A stretch of DNA of 8,055 nucleotides, taken from Deltaproteobacteria bacterium RIFCSPLOWO2_02_FULL_57_26 (GTDB lineage: Bacteria; Desulfobacterota; Binatia; UBA9968). Position numbers and translations under genes: made by a program. Every line of letters begins with the position of its first letter. The stretch's first letter is position 1. The DNA lies in contig MGSI01000017.1 of NCBI GenBank assembly GCA_001798455.1, positions 1-8,055 on the forward strand, read 5' to 3'. This document shows, in pieces, positions 1 through 5,633 of the stretch. The notes beneath the pieces are model-generated. The model searched no databases. It was not told where the DNA came from and saw nothing but the letters and a program-made list of their open reading frames with translations.

Positions 1-72
1 GAGATCGGCCTGATCGACCGCGATCACGGAACCAAACCGCTTGGTGAGACGGCGCAACGTGACGGAGACCAT
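1..72 (-). CDS. ABC transporter ATP-binding protein, N-terminal 24 codons (cut by window edge)
   Basis: Reading leftwards from the ATG at 72-70, the 24 codons give MVSVTLRRLTKRFGSVIAVD and then QADL. This is the usual opening of an ABC ATPase: a first beta strand, the LTKRFG segment, and the aromatic-to-VD stretch just before the Walker A region, which lies beyond the edge. An in-frame TGA (81-79) stops upstream extension, so the ATG at 72 is the first available ATG start; no strong ribosome binding site precedes it. The wording is closer to the MalK/PotA/UgpC group than to TauB/SsuB. It may therefore not be the energising partner of the TauA-like binding protein at 360-1379, although both are on the minus strand. 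Walker A, signature and Walker B motifs cannot be seen here. Confidence 0.7.
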   Translation of the reverse strand, partial: MVSVTLRRLTKRFGSVIAVDQADL

Positions 73-115
73 CGCCGGTCATGTTATTGCATGGAAGCGG
101 AAAAAACAATAATCC

Positions 116-181
116 AGTTTTTAGTTTTGAATTTTGAGTTTCCGGATCAACTTAAAACTAGAAACTAAAAATTAAAAACTG
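116..181. repeat. AT-rich inverted pair of heptanucleotide tandem repeats
   Basis: Two AT-rich blocks lie in the gap between the ABC ATPase start and the small ORF. Positions 116-143 read as four 7-bp units (AGTTTTT, AGTTTTG, AATTTTG, AGTTTCC). Positions 154-181 read as four units of the complementary type (AAAACTA, GAAACTA, AAAATTA, AAAACTG). The blocks are inverted copies: 123-142 pairs with 161-180 at 18 of 20 positions, leaving an 18-nt loop. The low GC stands out from the flanking GC-rich genes. The RNA could fold into a long A/U-rich hairpin on either strand, but there is no GC-rich stem or U tract typical of an intrinsic terminator. Function is unknown. Confidence 0.75.
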
Positions 182-215
182 TTAGTCGGGGTGGCAGAGG
201 GTGAGGAAATTTTAT

Positions 216-356
216 ATGATGCGCCCCTCATTTGAGGAAGTGGTCAAGACCCGAGCCGACATCATGTGGCTGCAAAACGAGACCATCTACCAGGCTTTTG
301 TCCGGCCGACGCTCGCGGCGGAAGCGGCGCGGGAGCTGGAGACGAGACTGGGGTAG
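216..356 (+). CDS. small hypothetical protein, 46 aa
   Basis: This short ORF starts at tandem ATGs (216 and 219) and ends with TAG at 354-356. A GGTGAGG-like ribosome binding site (200-206) lies about 9 nt upstream. About 80% of its codons end in G or C, as in the real genes nearby, which supports present or recent coding use. The product contains two stretches that look alpha-helical: FEEVVKTRADIMWLQNE and an Ala/Glu/Arg-rich tail ending in ELETRLG. There is no signal peptide, membrane segment or Cys/His metal motif. It converges on the binding-protein gene with only 3 nt between the stop codons. I do not recognise a family; it could be a small protein or the surviving end of a decayed gene. 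Confidence 0.45.
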   Translation: MMRPSFEEVVKTRADIMWLQNETIYQAFVRPTLAAEAARELETRLG

Positions 357-359
357 GGA

Positions 360-1379
360 TCAGCGGCCTTTGTAGAGGGCGTCGACAAAGCCAGTCTGGA
401 CGACCTCTTTGATAAACCGGGATTCCACGAACCGCTCCGGCTTTGTTCCGGCAGGGATAGGACGGTTCTCGGCGATCTCGTCGAGGATGGTCTGTATCCC
501 TTCCGACGTGGCTTCGGGCACCCGTTTGACGTACCTTGTCGCGTAAGTCTCATAGATCTGCTCGGTGACCGGCGTGATCTTGACCTTGGTATACTTTTCG
601 ATCGCTTCCAGCGCGAGGCGTTTTTCGGTCTTAAAGCGATAGATCCCCTCGACGTAAGCTTTGATAAACCGGGTTACGAGATCCGGTTGCTTCTTGAGAA
701 AAGACTGGCGCGCGGCAAAGGGGCCGAAGACGTACGGGAGGCCCATGGCGGAAACGTCCGCCAAGCGGACGAAGCCTTCTGCCTGTGCCTGGACGGTAAA
801 AGGGCCCGTGTCTATGACCCCGCTCTGGATCGAGCCTCCTTTGAGAGCTGCAAAGACCTCGGGGATGCCGCCGGTCTGAAAGATGACGACGTCCGCACCT
901 GGCTTCAAGCCCCACTTTTTTAACACGTAACGTCCGACAAAGTCCGAGGTGGCTCCGAGCCGGCTCACTCCCATCCGGGTTCCCTTCAACTGGGAGGGAT
1001 CCCTGATGGTTGGTGCCGCCCAGACCTCAAAGGGAAGAATGTCGATGGTCGCGCCCACAAGAACCACGTCCGATCCTGACAGGTTGGCCGAGACCACTGC
1101 TCCTGCGGCCGTGAAGGCGATATCGACCTCACCTGCAATGAGGGCCTGGGTCGAGGGTGTGCCACCCGCGATATAGAGGAGCTTATCCACATCAACATTG
1201 TACTTCTTCAGGATCCTCGCCTCTTGGCTTATCCATAGGGGACCGTAGACCAACGCCGTGGCCGTATAGGCAATCCGCAAGGGTTCACCGAAGGCTGGGA
1301 CCTGCCCGCCCCCAAGCGCTCCCAAAAAGGCAAGAGATAATAGTAGCCGTGCGCTAAGGATCGTTCGGGCTTTTTTCAT
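360..1379 (-). CDS. ABC transporter substrate-binding protein, NMT1/TauA/SsuA type
   Basis: Predicted periplasmic binding protein of an ABC importer for a small, often sulfonate-, nitrate- or aromatic-like, molecule. The 339-residue product has a Sec signal peptide: a KKAR basic start, a hydrophobic core at about 12-25, and likely cleavage after VPAFG near residue 31, with no lipobox Cys. The mature protein opens with the two-lobe fold pattern LRIAYTATALVYGPLWISQE, then GGTPSTQALIAGEVDIAF and the TRMGVSRLGATSDFVGRYVL segment that starts lobe 2. This layout fits the NMT1/THI5-like superfamily (PF09084/PF13379). The ATG at 1379 is preceded by a strong GGAGGAG site (1384-1390). It follows the amidohydrolase gene by 54 nt on the same strand, so the two are probably co-transcribed. 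No permease gene is in view. The ligand cannot be told. Confidence 0.88.
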   Translation of the reverse strand: MKKARTILSARLLLSLAFLGALGGGQVPAFGEPLRIAYTATALVYGPLWISQEARILKKYNVDVDKLLYIAGGTPSTQALIAGEVDIAFTAAGAVVSANLSGSDVVLVGATIDILPFEVWAAPTIRDPSQLKGTRMGVSRLGATSDFVGRYVLKKWGLKPGADVVIFQTGGIPEVFAALKGGSIQSGVIDTGPFTVQAQAEGFVRLADVSAMGLPYVFGPFAARQSFLKKQPDLVTRFIKAYVEGIYRFKTEKRLALEAIEKYTKVKITPVTEQIYETYATRYVKRVPEATSEGIQTILDEIAENRPIPAGTKPERFVESRFIKEVVQTGFVDALYKGR

Positions 1380-1415
1380 ACAACTCCTCCGTGCGAAACC
1401 AACTCGCTAAACTAT

Positions 1416-1436
1416 TGCCTGTTGCCTTCTACCCTA
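1416..1436. repeat. heptanucleotide tandem repeat, TGCCTNN type
   Basis: Three consecutive 7-bp units (TGCCTGT, TGCCTTC, TACCCTA) lie between the amidohydrolase and the binding-protein gene. The last unit contains the amidohydrolase stop codon (complement of CTA at 1434-1436). The first two units closely match the repeat at 2414-2434, on the other side of the amidohydrolase gene. Confidence 0.55.
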
Positions 1437-2351
1437 TCCGCTAAGTCCCAAGAGCTTTACAGCGTTCCCTCCCAGGATTTTTTGTTTGTCCTCGTCCGAT
1501 ACAGACAGGGCGTGGATGACATCCACGGATCGCTTGAGCGGAACTGGGACCGGCGGAAAATCGCTGCCGAATAGAACGTGGTCGACCCCAATCGTCTGCA
1601 CGGCGCACATCACAGCCGGTGGGTGCAGGCAGACGGTGTCGAAATAGAGTTGTTGGATATAACTAGCGGGGGGACGGGTCAGCACGTCGGGCTCCCACGG
1701 GCCGAAGCTCATGTCCCGTCTAAGCTCGTAACCGAAGCCGAGCCTGCCGGGAAGCATGGGGAGGGCGCCGCCTACGTGGGCGGCAACGATCTTGAGCTTG
1801 GGAAACTTTTCCAGCCCCCCCGTCAGGATAAAGCGGGTGAGGGAAAGCGTGGTATCAAAGGGTCTCCCGAGCATCTCGGGGAGGCGGAAGATCTCCATCT
1901 TTTCGTTTCCGATCGTAACCCGCGGGGGATGGACAAACAGCGGGACATCAAGCTCGGTGACCAATTCGAAAAACGGGACGGCGCGGGGGGAATCGAGGTA
2001 TTCTCCGTTCACGCTCGAGTTGACCATGATACCTTTGAGAGCGTAATCGCGGACAGCCTTTTCTGTCTCTTTGAGAACCTCGTCGCCACCAAACGGGATC
2101 GAGCAGGCAAGGCCGAGCAAGTGCTCGGGATGCTTGGCGGTCACCTCAGCCGCGAACTCGTTGAATTCTTTGACGACCCCCAGGGGGTCTACGCCGTCAG
2201 GGGTCCGGATCCAGTTGTTGCCGAAGACAGTAAGGTCAACACCGCCTCTCTGCTGCTCTTCGATGAGCCCTTCGATGTTGAAGATCGCCGGCGGCGACTT
2301 CGGGTGTAACCAGCTCTTGGGTGCCAGGTGGGCATGACAGTCGATAACCAT
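1434..2351 (-). CDS. metal-dependent amidohydrolase, ACMSD-like (Amidohydro_2 family)
   Basis: Cytosolic TIM-barrel enzyme of 305 residues in PF04909, the family of aminocarboxymuconate-semialdehyde decarboxylase (ACMSD) and related non-oxidative decarboxylases and hydrolases. The metal-site pattern is complete: His6-x-His8 in the opening VIDCHAHL, His141 in LFVHPP, His192 in AAHVGGALP and Asp264 in VLFGSDFPP. The GGALPMLPGRLGFGYE stretch matches the ACMSD-type segment after the fourth ligand. The length is normal and nothing is broken. The ATG at 2351 has an AAGGAG site (2360-2365) 8 nt upstream and a sigma70-like promoter just before it. It is the first gene of a minus-strand unit with the binding protein, suggesting it acts on the imported compound or its product. 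Decarboxylase and hydrolase activities cannot be told apart from sequence alone. Confidence 0.87.
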   Translation of the reverse strand: MVIDCHAHLAPKSWLHPKSPPAIFNIEGLIEEQQRGGVDLTVFGNNWIRTPDGVDPLGVVKEFNEFAAEVTAKHPEHLLGLACSIPFGGDEVLKETEKAVRDYALKGIMVNSSVNGEYLDSPRAVPFFELVTELDVPLFVHPPRVTIGNEKMEIFRLPEMLGRPFDTTLSLTRFILTGGLEKFPKLKIVAAHVGGALPMLPGRLGFGYELRRDMSFGPWEPDVLTRPPASYIQQLYFDTVCLHPPAVMCAVQTIGVDHVLFGSDFPPVPVPLKRSVDVIHALSVSDEDKQKILGGNAVKLLGLSG

Positions 2352-2359
2352 AACTGCTT

Positions 2360-2365
2360 CTCCTT
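2360..2365 (-). promoter_or_regulatory. ribosome binding site of the ACMSD-like amidohydrolase gene
   Basis: The minus strand reads AAGGAG, 8 nt before the ATG at 2351. It supports this start over any downstream alternative. Confidence 0.7.
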
Positions 2366-2378
2366 ACCTTTCGTTGGC

Positions 2379-2408
2379 AACATATTCGGTCGGCTGAGGA
2401 GTTGTCAA
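2379..2408 (-). promoter_or_regulatory. sigma70-like promoter for the amidohydrolase/binding-protein unit
   Basis: On the minus strand a perfect -35 box TTGACA (2408-2403) is followed after 18 nt by TATGTT (2384-2379), which matches four of six bases of the -10 consensus. Transcription would begin near 2372 and give a leader of about 20 nt containing the AAGGAG site of the amidohydrolase gene. The geometry is right. The 107-nt divergent gap to the plus-strand deaminase-like gene is the natural place for shared control. Confidence 0.6.
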
Positions 2409-2413
2409 TATCG

Positions 2414-2434
2414 TGCCTACTGCCTTCTGCGGCC
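2414..2434. repeat. heptanucleotide tandem repeat, TGCCTNN type
   Basis: Three 7-bp units (TGCCTAC, TGCCTTC, TGCGGCC) lie in the divergent gap between the amidohydrolase and the adenine-deaminase-like gene, just upstream of the minus-strand -35 box. The second unit is identical to the second unit of the repeat at 1416-1436, so the two repeats flank the amidohydrolase gene in the same orientation about 1 kb apart. Confidence 0.55.
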
Positions 2435-2458
2435 CGATATGTTAAAAGCTTACTTGTT

Positions 2459-4228
2459 ATGATGCGTACCAAGGCTCAGATTGAGCGGCTCATTCGCGGC
2501 GCGCTTGGCGAGATCAAAGCAGACTTGATCATCTCCGGCGGGGAATTAGTCAATGTCTATTCTGGTGAGCTACTTTCGGGGATAGAGATTGCCGTCGTGG
2601 ACGGAAGGATCTGCTATGTGGGCCCTAGCGCGGCTCACACCCGCGGTCCCTCCACGGAGCATATCGACGCCAAAGGGATGGTGATCGCGCCGGGTTTCAT
2701 TGACGCCCACACGCATATCAGCCATTTCTGCCGCCCGTATGAATACCTCGAGGCCTATCTTGCTCATGGCGCGACTGCTTTGATCACTACCTGCGATGAG
2801 CTTGCCTCCGTTTTTGGCTTTGACGGGGTGAAGCTTTTTCTCGAGGAGGTAGAAAGGCATCCGGCGCGTGTCTTCACCATGCTCTCCATGGCGGCGCCGC
2901 AAGACCCGCTATTGTGTAGCACCCGCTCTTTTTCGCAGGCGGAGGTGGCCGAGGCTCTGGCGTACCCGCAGATTTTGGGACTGGGCGAGATCGTCTCTTG
3001 GGTACGCCTGATCGAGCGCGACCAGCAAATTCTTGAAAGGGTGGAGATGGCATGGCGCGAGGGCAAGAGGATTGACGGCCATACGGCGGGAGCGAGAGAT
3101 CAGAAGCTTTGCGCCATCGCCGCAGCGGGAGTTTCGTCCTGTCACGAGCCGATCAGCGAGGAAGACGTGCTCCAGCGCTTGCGAACGGGGTATTGGGTAA
3201 TGCTGCGCGAAGGCTCTTTCCGGCGCGATCTCGAAGCGACCTTGAAGCCGTTCGTGAACGACGGCCTGAATCCTCAGCGCCTTATCTTAGTGACTGACAG
3301 CAAGGCTCCGGACGATATCCTCCGTGAGGGTTATTTGGATTTCGTTGTCAGGCGGGCTATTAAGCTGGGTTTGCCTGCGGTTCAGGCCATCCAGGCTGTC
3401 ACTTTGAACCCGGCAACCTACTGCGGGCTCGATCGGGATATCGGGGGTATCGCCCCCGGCCGATACGCAGATCTGGTCCTGCTCGAAGACCTGGAGCAAG
3501 TACGGGTGCATTCCGTGTACATCGGCGGGAAAGTCGCGGCAAAGGCGGGGAGGACGCTAACACCCAAGGATCCGATCTCGTTCCCGGCTACAATGTTCCA
3601 ATCTCTCCAGGTTGGCCGTCCGATTACGCCGGAGTCTTTCCGTATTCGGTGCGCTTCGCCTTCAGTCAAGATCCGTGTCATGGAGCTTCTAAGTCTCAAT
3701 ATTACGGCGGAGCGGATTATGCCCTACACTGCGCGCGACGGCGGGCTGGAGGCGGATCCGGATCAGGATCTCATGAAAGTTGCGGTCTTCGATCGGCACG
3801 GCGGAACGGGGAAGATCGCGTTCGGGTTTCTCAAGGGGCTGGGGGCCAGGGTTGGAGCGATTGGCACGACAAGTAACCTTGACGAGAATACCCTTTTGGT
3901 TGCGGGCAGCAGCGACCAAGACATGGCCCTGTGCGCTAATCTTTTGCTCGAGAGCGGCGGAGGGATGGCTATAGTCGACCAAGGCGAGATTTTAGCACGG
4001 CTCGATTTCCCTGTGGGCGGCATCTTTTCCCTCGAGCCTTGGCCGATAGTCGGAGAGGGGTTAATACGAATTCACCGCTGTCTCAGGGAACGGGGCTCCC
4101 GATTTCCCCAAGGTATCTACGCGCTCTGCTTTCTCACATTCGCGACGTTACCTGCGCTGCGTATAACCGCGCGCGGGCTGGTCGCCGTCAAAGAGCGGAA
4201 ATTGGTGCCGCTGATCGTCGATGAATGA
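2459..4228 (+). CDS. adenine deaminase-family amidohydrolase (divergent)
   Basis: Cytosolic two-domain amidohydrolase of 589 residues, the usual size of adenine deaminase (adenine to hypoxanthine plus ammonia). Metal-site residues are all present: His84 and His86 in GFIDAHTHI, Glu177 in GLGEIV, His208 in IDGHTAG, His229 in SSCHEPI and Asp280 in LVTDSK. The flanks also match the family, such as WVMLREGS and the closing IAPGRYADLVLL with VYIGGK. The C-terminal Ade domain (about 395-589) is present, including the SDQDMA, GGG and ITARGLV elements. Differences are notable: family TDD is TDS, and the AHDSHN motif of the C-terminal domain is replaced by TSNLDEN. The substrate may therefore differ. 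The start is uncertain: ATGs at 2459 and 2462 lack a clear ribosome binding site, and an in-frame TTG at 2402 would add 19 poorly conserved-looking residues. It diverges from the amidohydrolase unit and ends 1 nt from the bactofilin stop codon. Confidence 0.85.
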   Translation: MMRTKAQIERLIRGALGEIKADLIISGGELVNVYSGELLSGIEIAVVDGRICYVGPSAAHTRGPSTEHIDAKGMVIAPGFIDAHTHISHFCRPYEYLEAYLAHGATALITTCDELASVFGFDGVKLFLEEVERHPARVFTMLSMAAPQDPLLCSTRSFSQAEVAEALAYPQILGLGEIVSWVRLIERDQQILERVEMAWREGKRIDGHTAGARDQKLCAIAAAGVSSCHEPISEEDVLQRLRTGYWVMLREGSFRRDLEATLKPFVNDGLNPQRLILVTDSKAPDDILREGYLDFVVRRAIKLGLPAVQAIQAVTLNPATYCGLDRDIGGIAPGRYADLVLLEDLEQVRVHSVYIGGKVAAKAGRTLTPKDPISFPATMFQSLQVGRPITPESFRIRCASPSVKIRVMELLSLNITAERIMPYTARDGGLEADPDQDLMKVAVFDRHGGTGKIAFGFLKGLGARVGAIGTTSNLDENTLLVAGSSDQDMALCANLLLESGGGMAIVDQGEILARLDFPVGGIFSLEPWPIVGEGLIRIHRCLRERGSRFPQGIYALCFLTFATLPALRITARGLVAVKERKLVPLIVDE

Positions 4229-4229
4229 A

Positions 4230-4655
4230 TCAGGACGGGTTCTTTTCGGATGCAGCCTCAGCCGAATCGGGGCGCATCAGGGGCAGGACCTTCCCCTCTT
4301 TTTCTCGTTTCATGGAACAGTGTCCTTCCAGGATCGCGCCGTCGCCGATGACCAGGCTTTGGGTGATAACGTCGCCGACGACAACTCCAGGCGGTTGGAT
4401 CTCGATTTTTTTGTCCGCTTGAACGTCCGCCGTCACCTTGCCGCGGATTAGGGCAGAGGTGCAAACGATTTTCCCTTTGATGGTGGCGTGCTCACCGACG
4501 TTCACGTTGCCGTGAACCAGAATCTCCCCCTCAACCTCACCTTCGATGGTCGTGGTTCCTTCGAAGAGCAGCCGGCCGTTAGCTTTGGTTCCGGGACCAA
4601 GATAAGCTCCTAGGTCCGAAAGTTGCGCCGCGGCTAATTTGCCTAATTCCGCCAT
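4230..4655 (-). CDS. bactofilin (polymer-forming cytoskeletal protein)
   Basis: Small cytosolic scaffold protein of 141 residues in the bactofilin/DUF583 family (PF04519). Its beta-helix polymerises without nucleotide and positions cell-envelope or signalling proteins. The core (about 17-115) shows the expected short repeating rungs rich in Gly and Val/Ile: YLGPGTKANGRLLFEGT, then IEGEVEGEILVHGNVNVGE, IKGKI, IRGKVTADV and VGDVITQSLVIGDGAILEG. The N- and C-terminal tails are short and charged, as usual; there is no membrane segment. The ATG at 4655 follows a G-rich site (4658-4666) at close spacing, and a promoter-like pair lies upstream. It is downstream of and co-oriented with the receiver and kinase genes but separated by about 195 nt. 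Its role in the signalling cluster is only suggested by position. Confidence 0.92.
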   Translation of the reverse strand: MAELGKLAAAQLSDLGAYLGPGTKANGRLLFEGTTTIEGEVEGEILVHGNVNVGEHATIKGKIVCTSALIRGKVTADVQADKKIEIQPPGVVVGDVITQSLVIGDGAILEGHCSMKREKEGKVLPLMRPDSAEAASEKNPS

Positions 4656-4682
4656 AACCCTCCCCCTGGTTTTTTAACCCCG

Positions 4683-4711
4683 AATCTAAACCGGATGGGT
4701 GATTTTGTCCA
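4683..4711 (-). promoter_or_regulatory. sigma70-like promoter for bactofilin
   Basis: The minus strand carries TGGACA (4711-4706), five of six bases of the -35 consensus, then 17 nt, then TAGATT (4688-4683), four of six of the -10 consensus. Transcription would start near 4676 and leave a leader of about 20 nt that includes the G-rich ribosome binding site. This suggests bactofilin can be expressed apart from the kinase and receiver genes upstream. Confidence 0.45.
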
Positions 4712-4732
4712 GAGCTCACATTCCCATATTTG

Positions 4733-4753
4733 GCTTAGCGCCTTGCGCCTTCC
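4733..4753. repeat. heptanucleotide tandem repeat, GCCTTNC type
   Basis: Three 7-bp units (GCTTAGC, GCCTTGC, GCCTTCC) follow each other in the gap between the receiver gene and the bactofilin gene, upstream of the bactofilin -35 box. It is the shortest and most degenerate of the 7-bp repeats in the window. The remainder of this 195-nt gap shows no ORF or clear terminator. Confidence 0.4.
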
Positions 4754-4850
4754 CATCCCGAGGCAGGGGACCAAGCCGGCTGCGCTGATACAGGTAGAAT
4801 CACGATTGAGTGGTGAGACCTCCGGAAGAATCCTGCTTCCTCTGAACGCA

Positions 4851-5624
4851 TCACCGGCTAAGGATTTGTTCCACGTAGGATACGATGTTTTGAATTCTTT
4901 CGGTTTTAGCGATGAAATGCCGCCCGCCGATGAGGCCGCTATGGGATTTGACCTCCTCCTCGCTCACGATTGAGGTTAAAAAGACGATGGGGACTTTTGC
5001 GATAGTGTTGTCCTCTTGAATCTTCTCTGCGACCTCGGGACCGTCCATATCCGGCATCACGACATCCAATATGATGAGATCGGGCTTAAATGCCCTGGCG
5101 GCATCGACGCCTACCGATCCCTGGTTCTCCACCCGGACTTCGTATCTGCCGGTTTCCTGAAGCTTGGATCTGACGAGGTCCGAAAAATCTACGTTATCAT
5201 CAATGATCAAGATCTTTTTCATCGACGGTGCTCCATGAGGCGATACTACTCCAGTTTTTCTTTTTAGCAAACTCACGATGCAAGCGTTCAGCTCGCTATG
5301 AGTGAATGGCTTTGGGAGGTAATCGTCGCAGCCGGCAGCCAGGCATTTTTTTTTGTCCTCCGGTAAAGCCTTCGCAGTCGCAGCTAACATGGGAATGGCT
5401 GCCGTCTTTGGATTAGCGCGTATCCGGGAGGCGGCTTGAAGGCCGTCCATCTTGGGCAGGGCGATATCCATGATGATCAGGTCGGGAAGCTCTGATGCCG
5501 CGAGTTCGACGGCCTCGACGCCGTTTTTAGCGACCACGACATCGTAGCCCAGAATCTCCAATTCCTGCTGTATTACTTCGACGGTTGCAGGATTATCTTC
5601 CGCCAATAGAATCCGCGTTTTCAC
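4851..5624 (-). CDS. double-receiver response regulator, no output domain
   Basis: Cytosolic protein of two CheY-like receiver domains joined by a short linker (about residues 124-134), with no DNA-binding, cyclase or HisKA domain. Receiver 1 (about 2-123) has the acidic pocket in LLAEDN, phospho-acceptor Asp53 in IIMDIALPKMDG, Thr83 and Lys105 in LPKPF. Receiver 2 (about 135-257) has LIIDDN, Asp187 in IILDVVMPDMDG, Thr217 in FLTS and Lys240 in FIAKT, where the usual Pro after Lys is missing. I chose the GTG at 5624 because AGGGGG on the minus strand sits 5 nt before it; the GTG at 5630 would overlap that site. The site itself begins inside the upstream kinase's TAG, implying translational coupling. 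An internal ATG (5222) opens receiver 2 exactly. It is probably a phosphate-shuttle or docking partner of the kinase. Confidence 0.88.
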   Translation of the reverse strand: MKTRILLAEDNPATVEVIQQELEILGYDVVVAKNGVEAVELAASELPDLIIMDIALPKMDGLQAASRIRANPKTAAIPMLAATAKALPEDKKKCLAAGCDDYLPKPFTHSELNACIVSLLKRKTGVVSPHGAPSMKKILIIDDNVDFSDLVRSKLQETGRYEVRVENQGSVGVDAARAFKPDLIILDVVMPDMDGPEVAEKIQEDNTIAKVPIVFLTSIVSEEEVKSHSGLIGGRHFIAKTERIQNIVSYVEQILSR

Positions 5625-5633
5625 ATGCACCCC

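Noticed and set aside
1578..2309. A 243-codon plus-strand open frame opposite the ACMSD-like gene
   Set aside because: It is an antisense shadow of a gene with intact family motifs. Its translation is a low-complexity charged sequence with no recognisable domain.
2402..2458. Longer start (TTG at 2402) for the deaminase-like gene
   Set aside because: The preceding GAGGAG abuts the TTG with no spacing, the added residues cross the heptamer repeat and the opposing -35 box, and family proteins begin near the later ATGs.
2438..2458. TATGTT at 2438-2443 as a -10 box for the deaminase-like gene
   Set aside because: No acceptable -35 sequence lies 16-18 nt upstream, so the evidence is too weak to list a promoter.
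4824..4840. Small hairpin (GGAAG and CTTCC around a 7-nt loop) downstream of the double-receiver gene, considered as a terminator
   Set aside because: The stem is only 5 bp and no T-rich run follows it on the minus strand.
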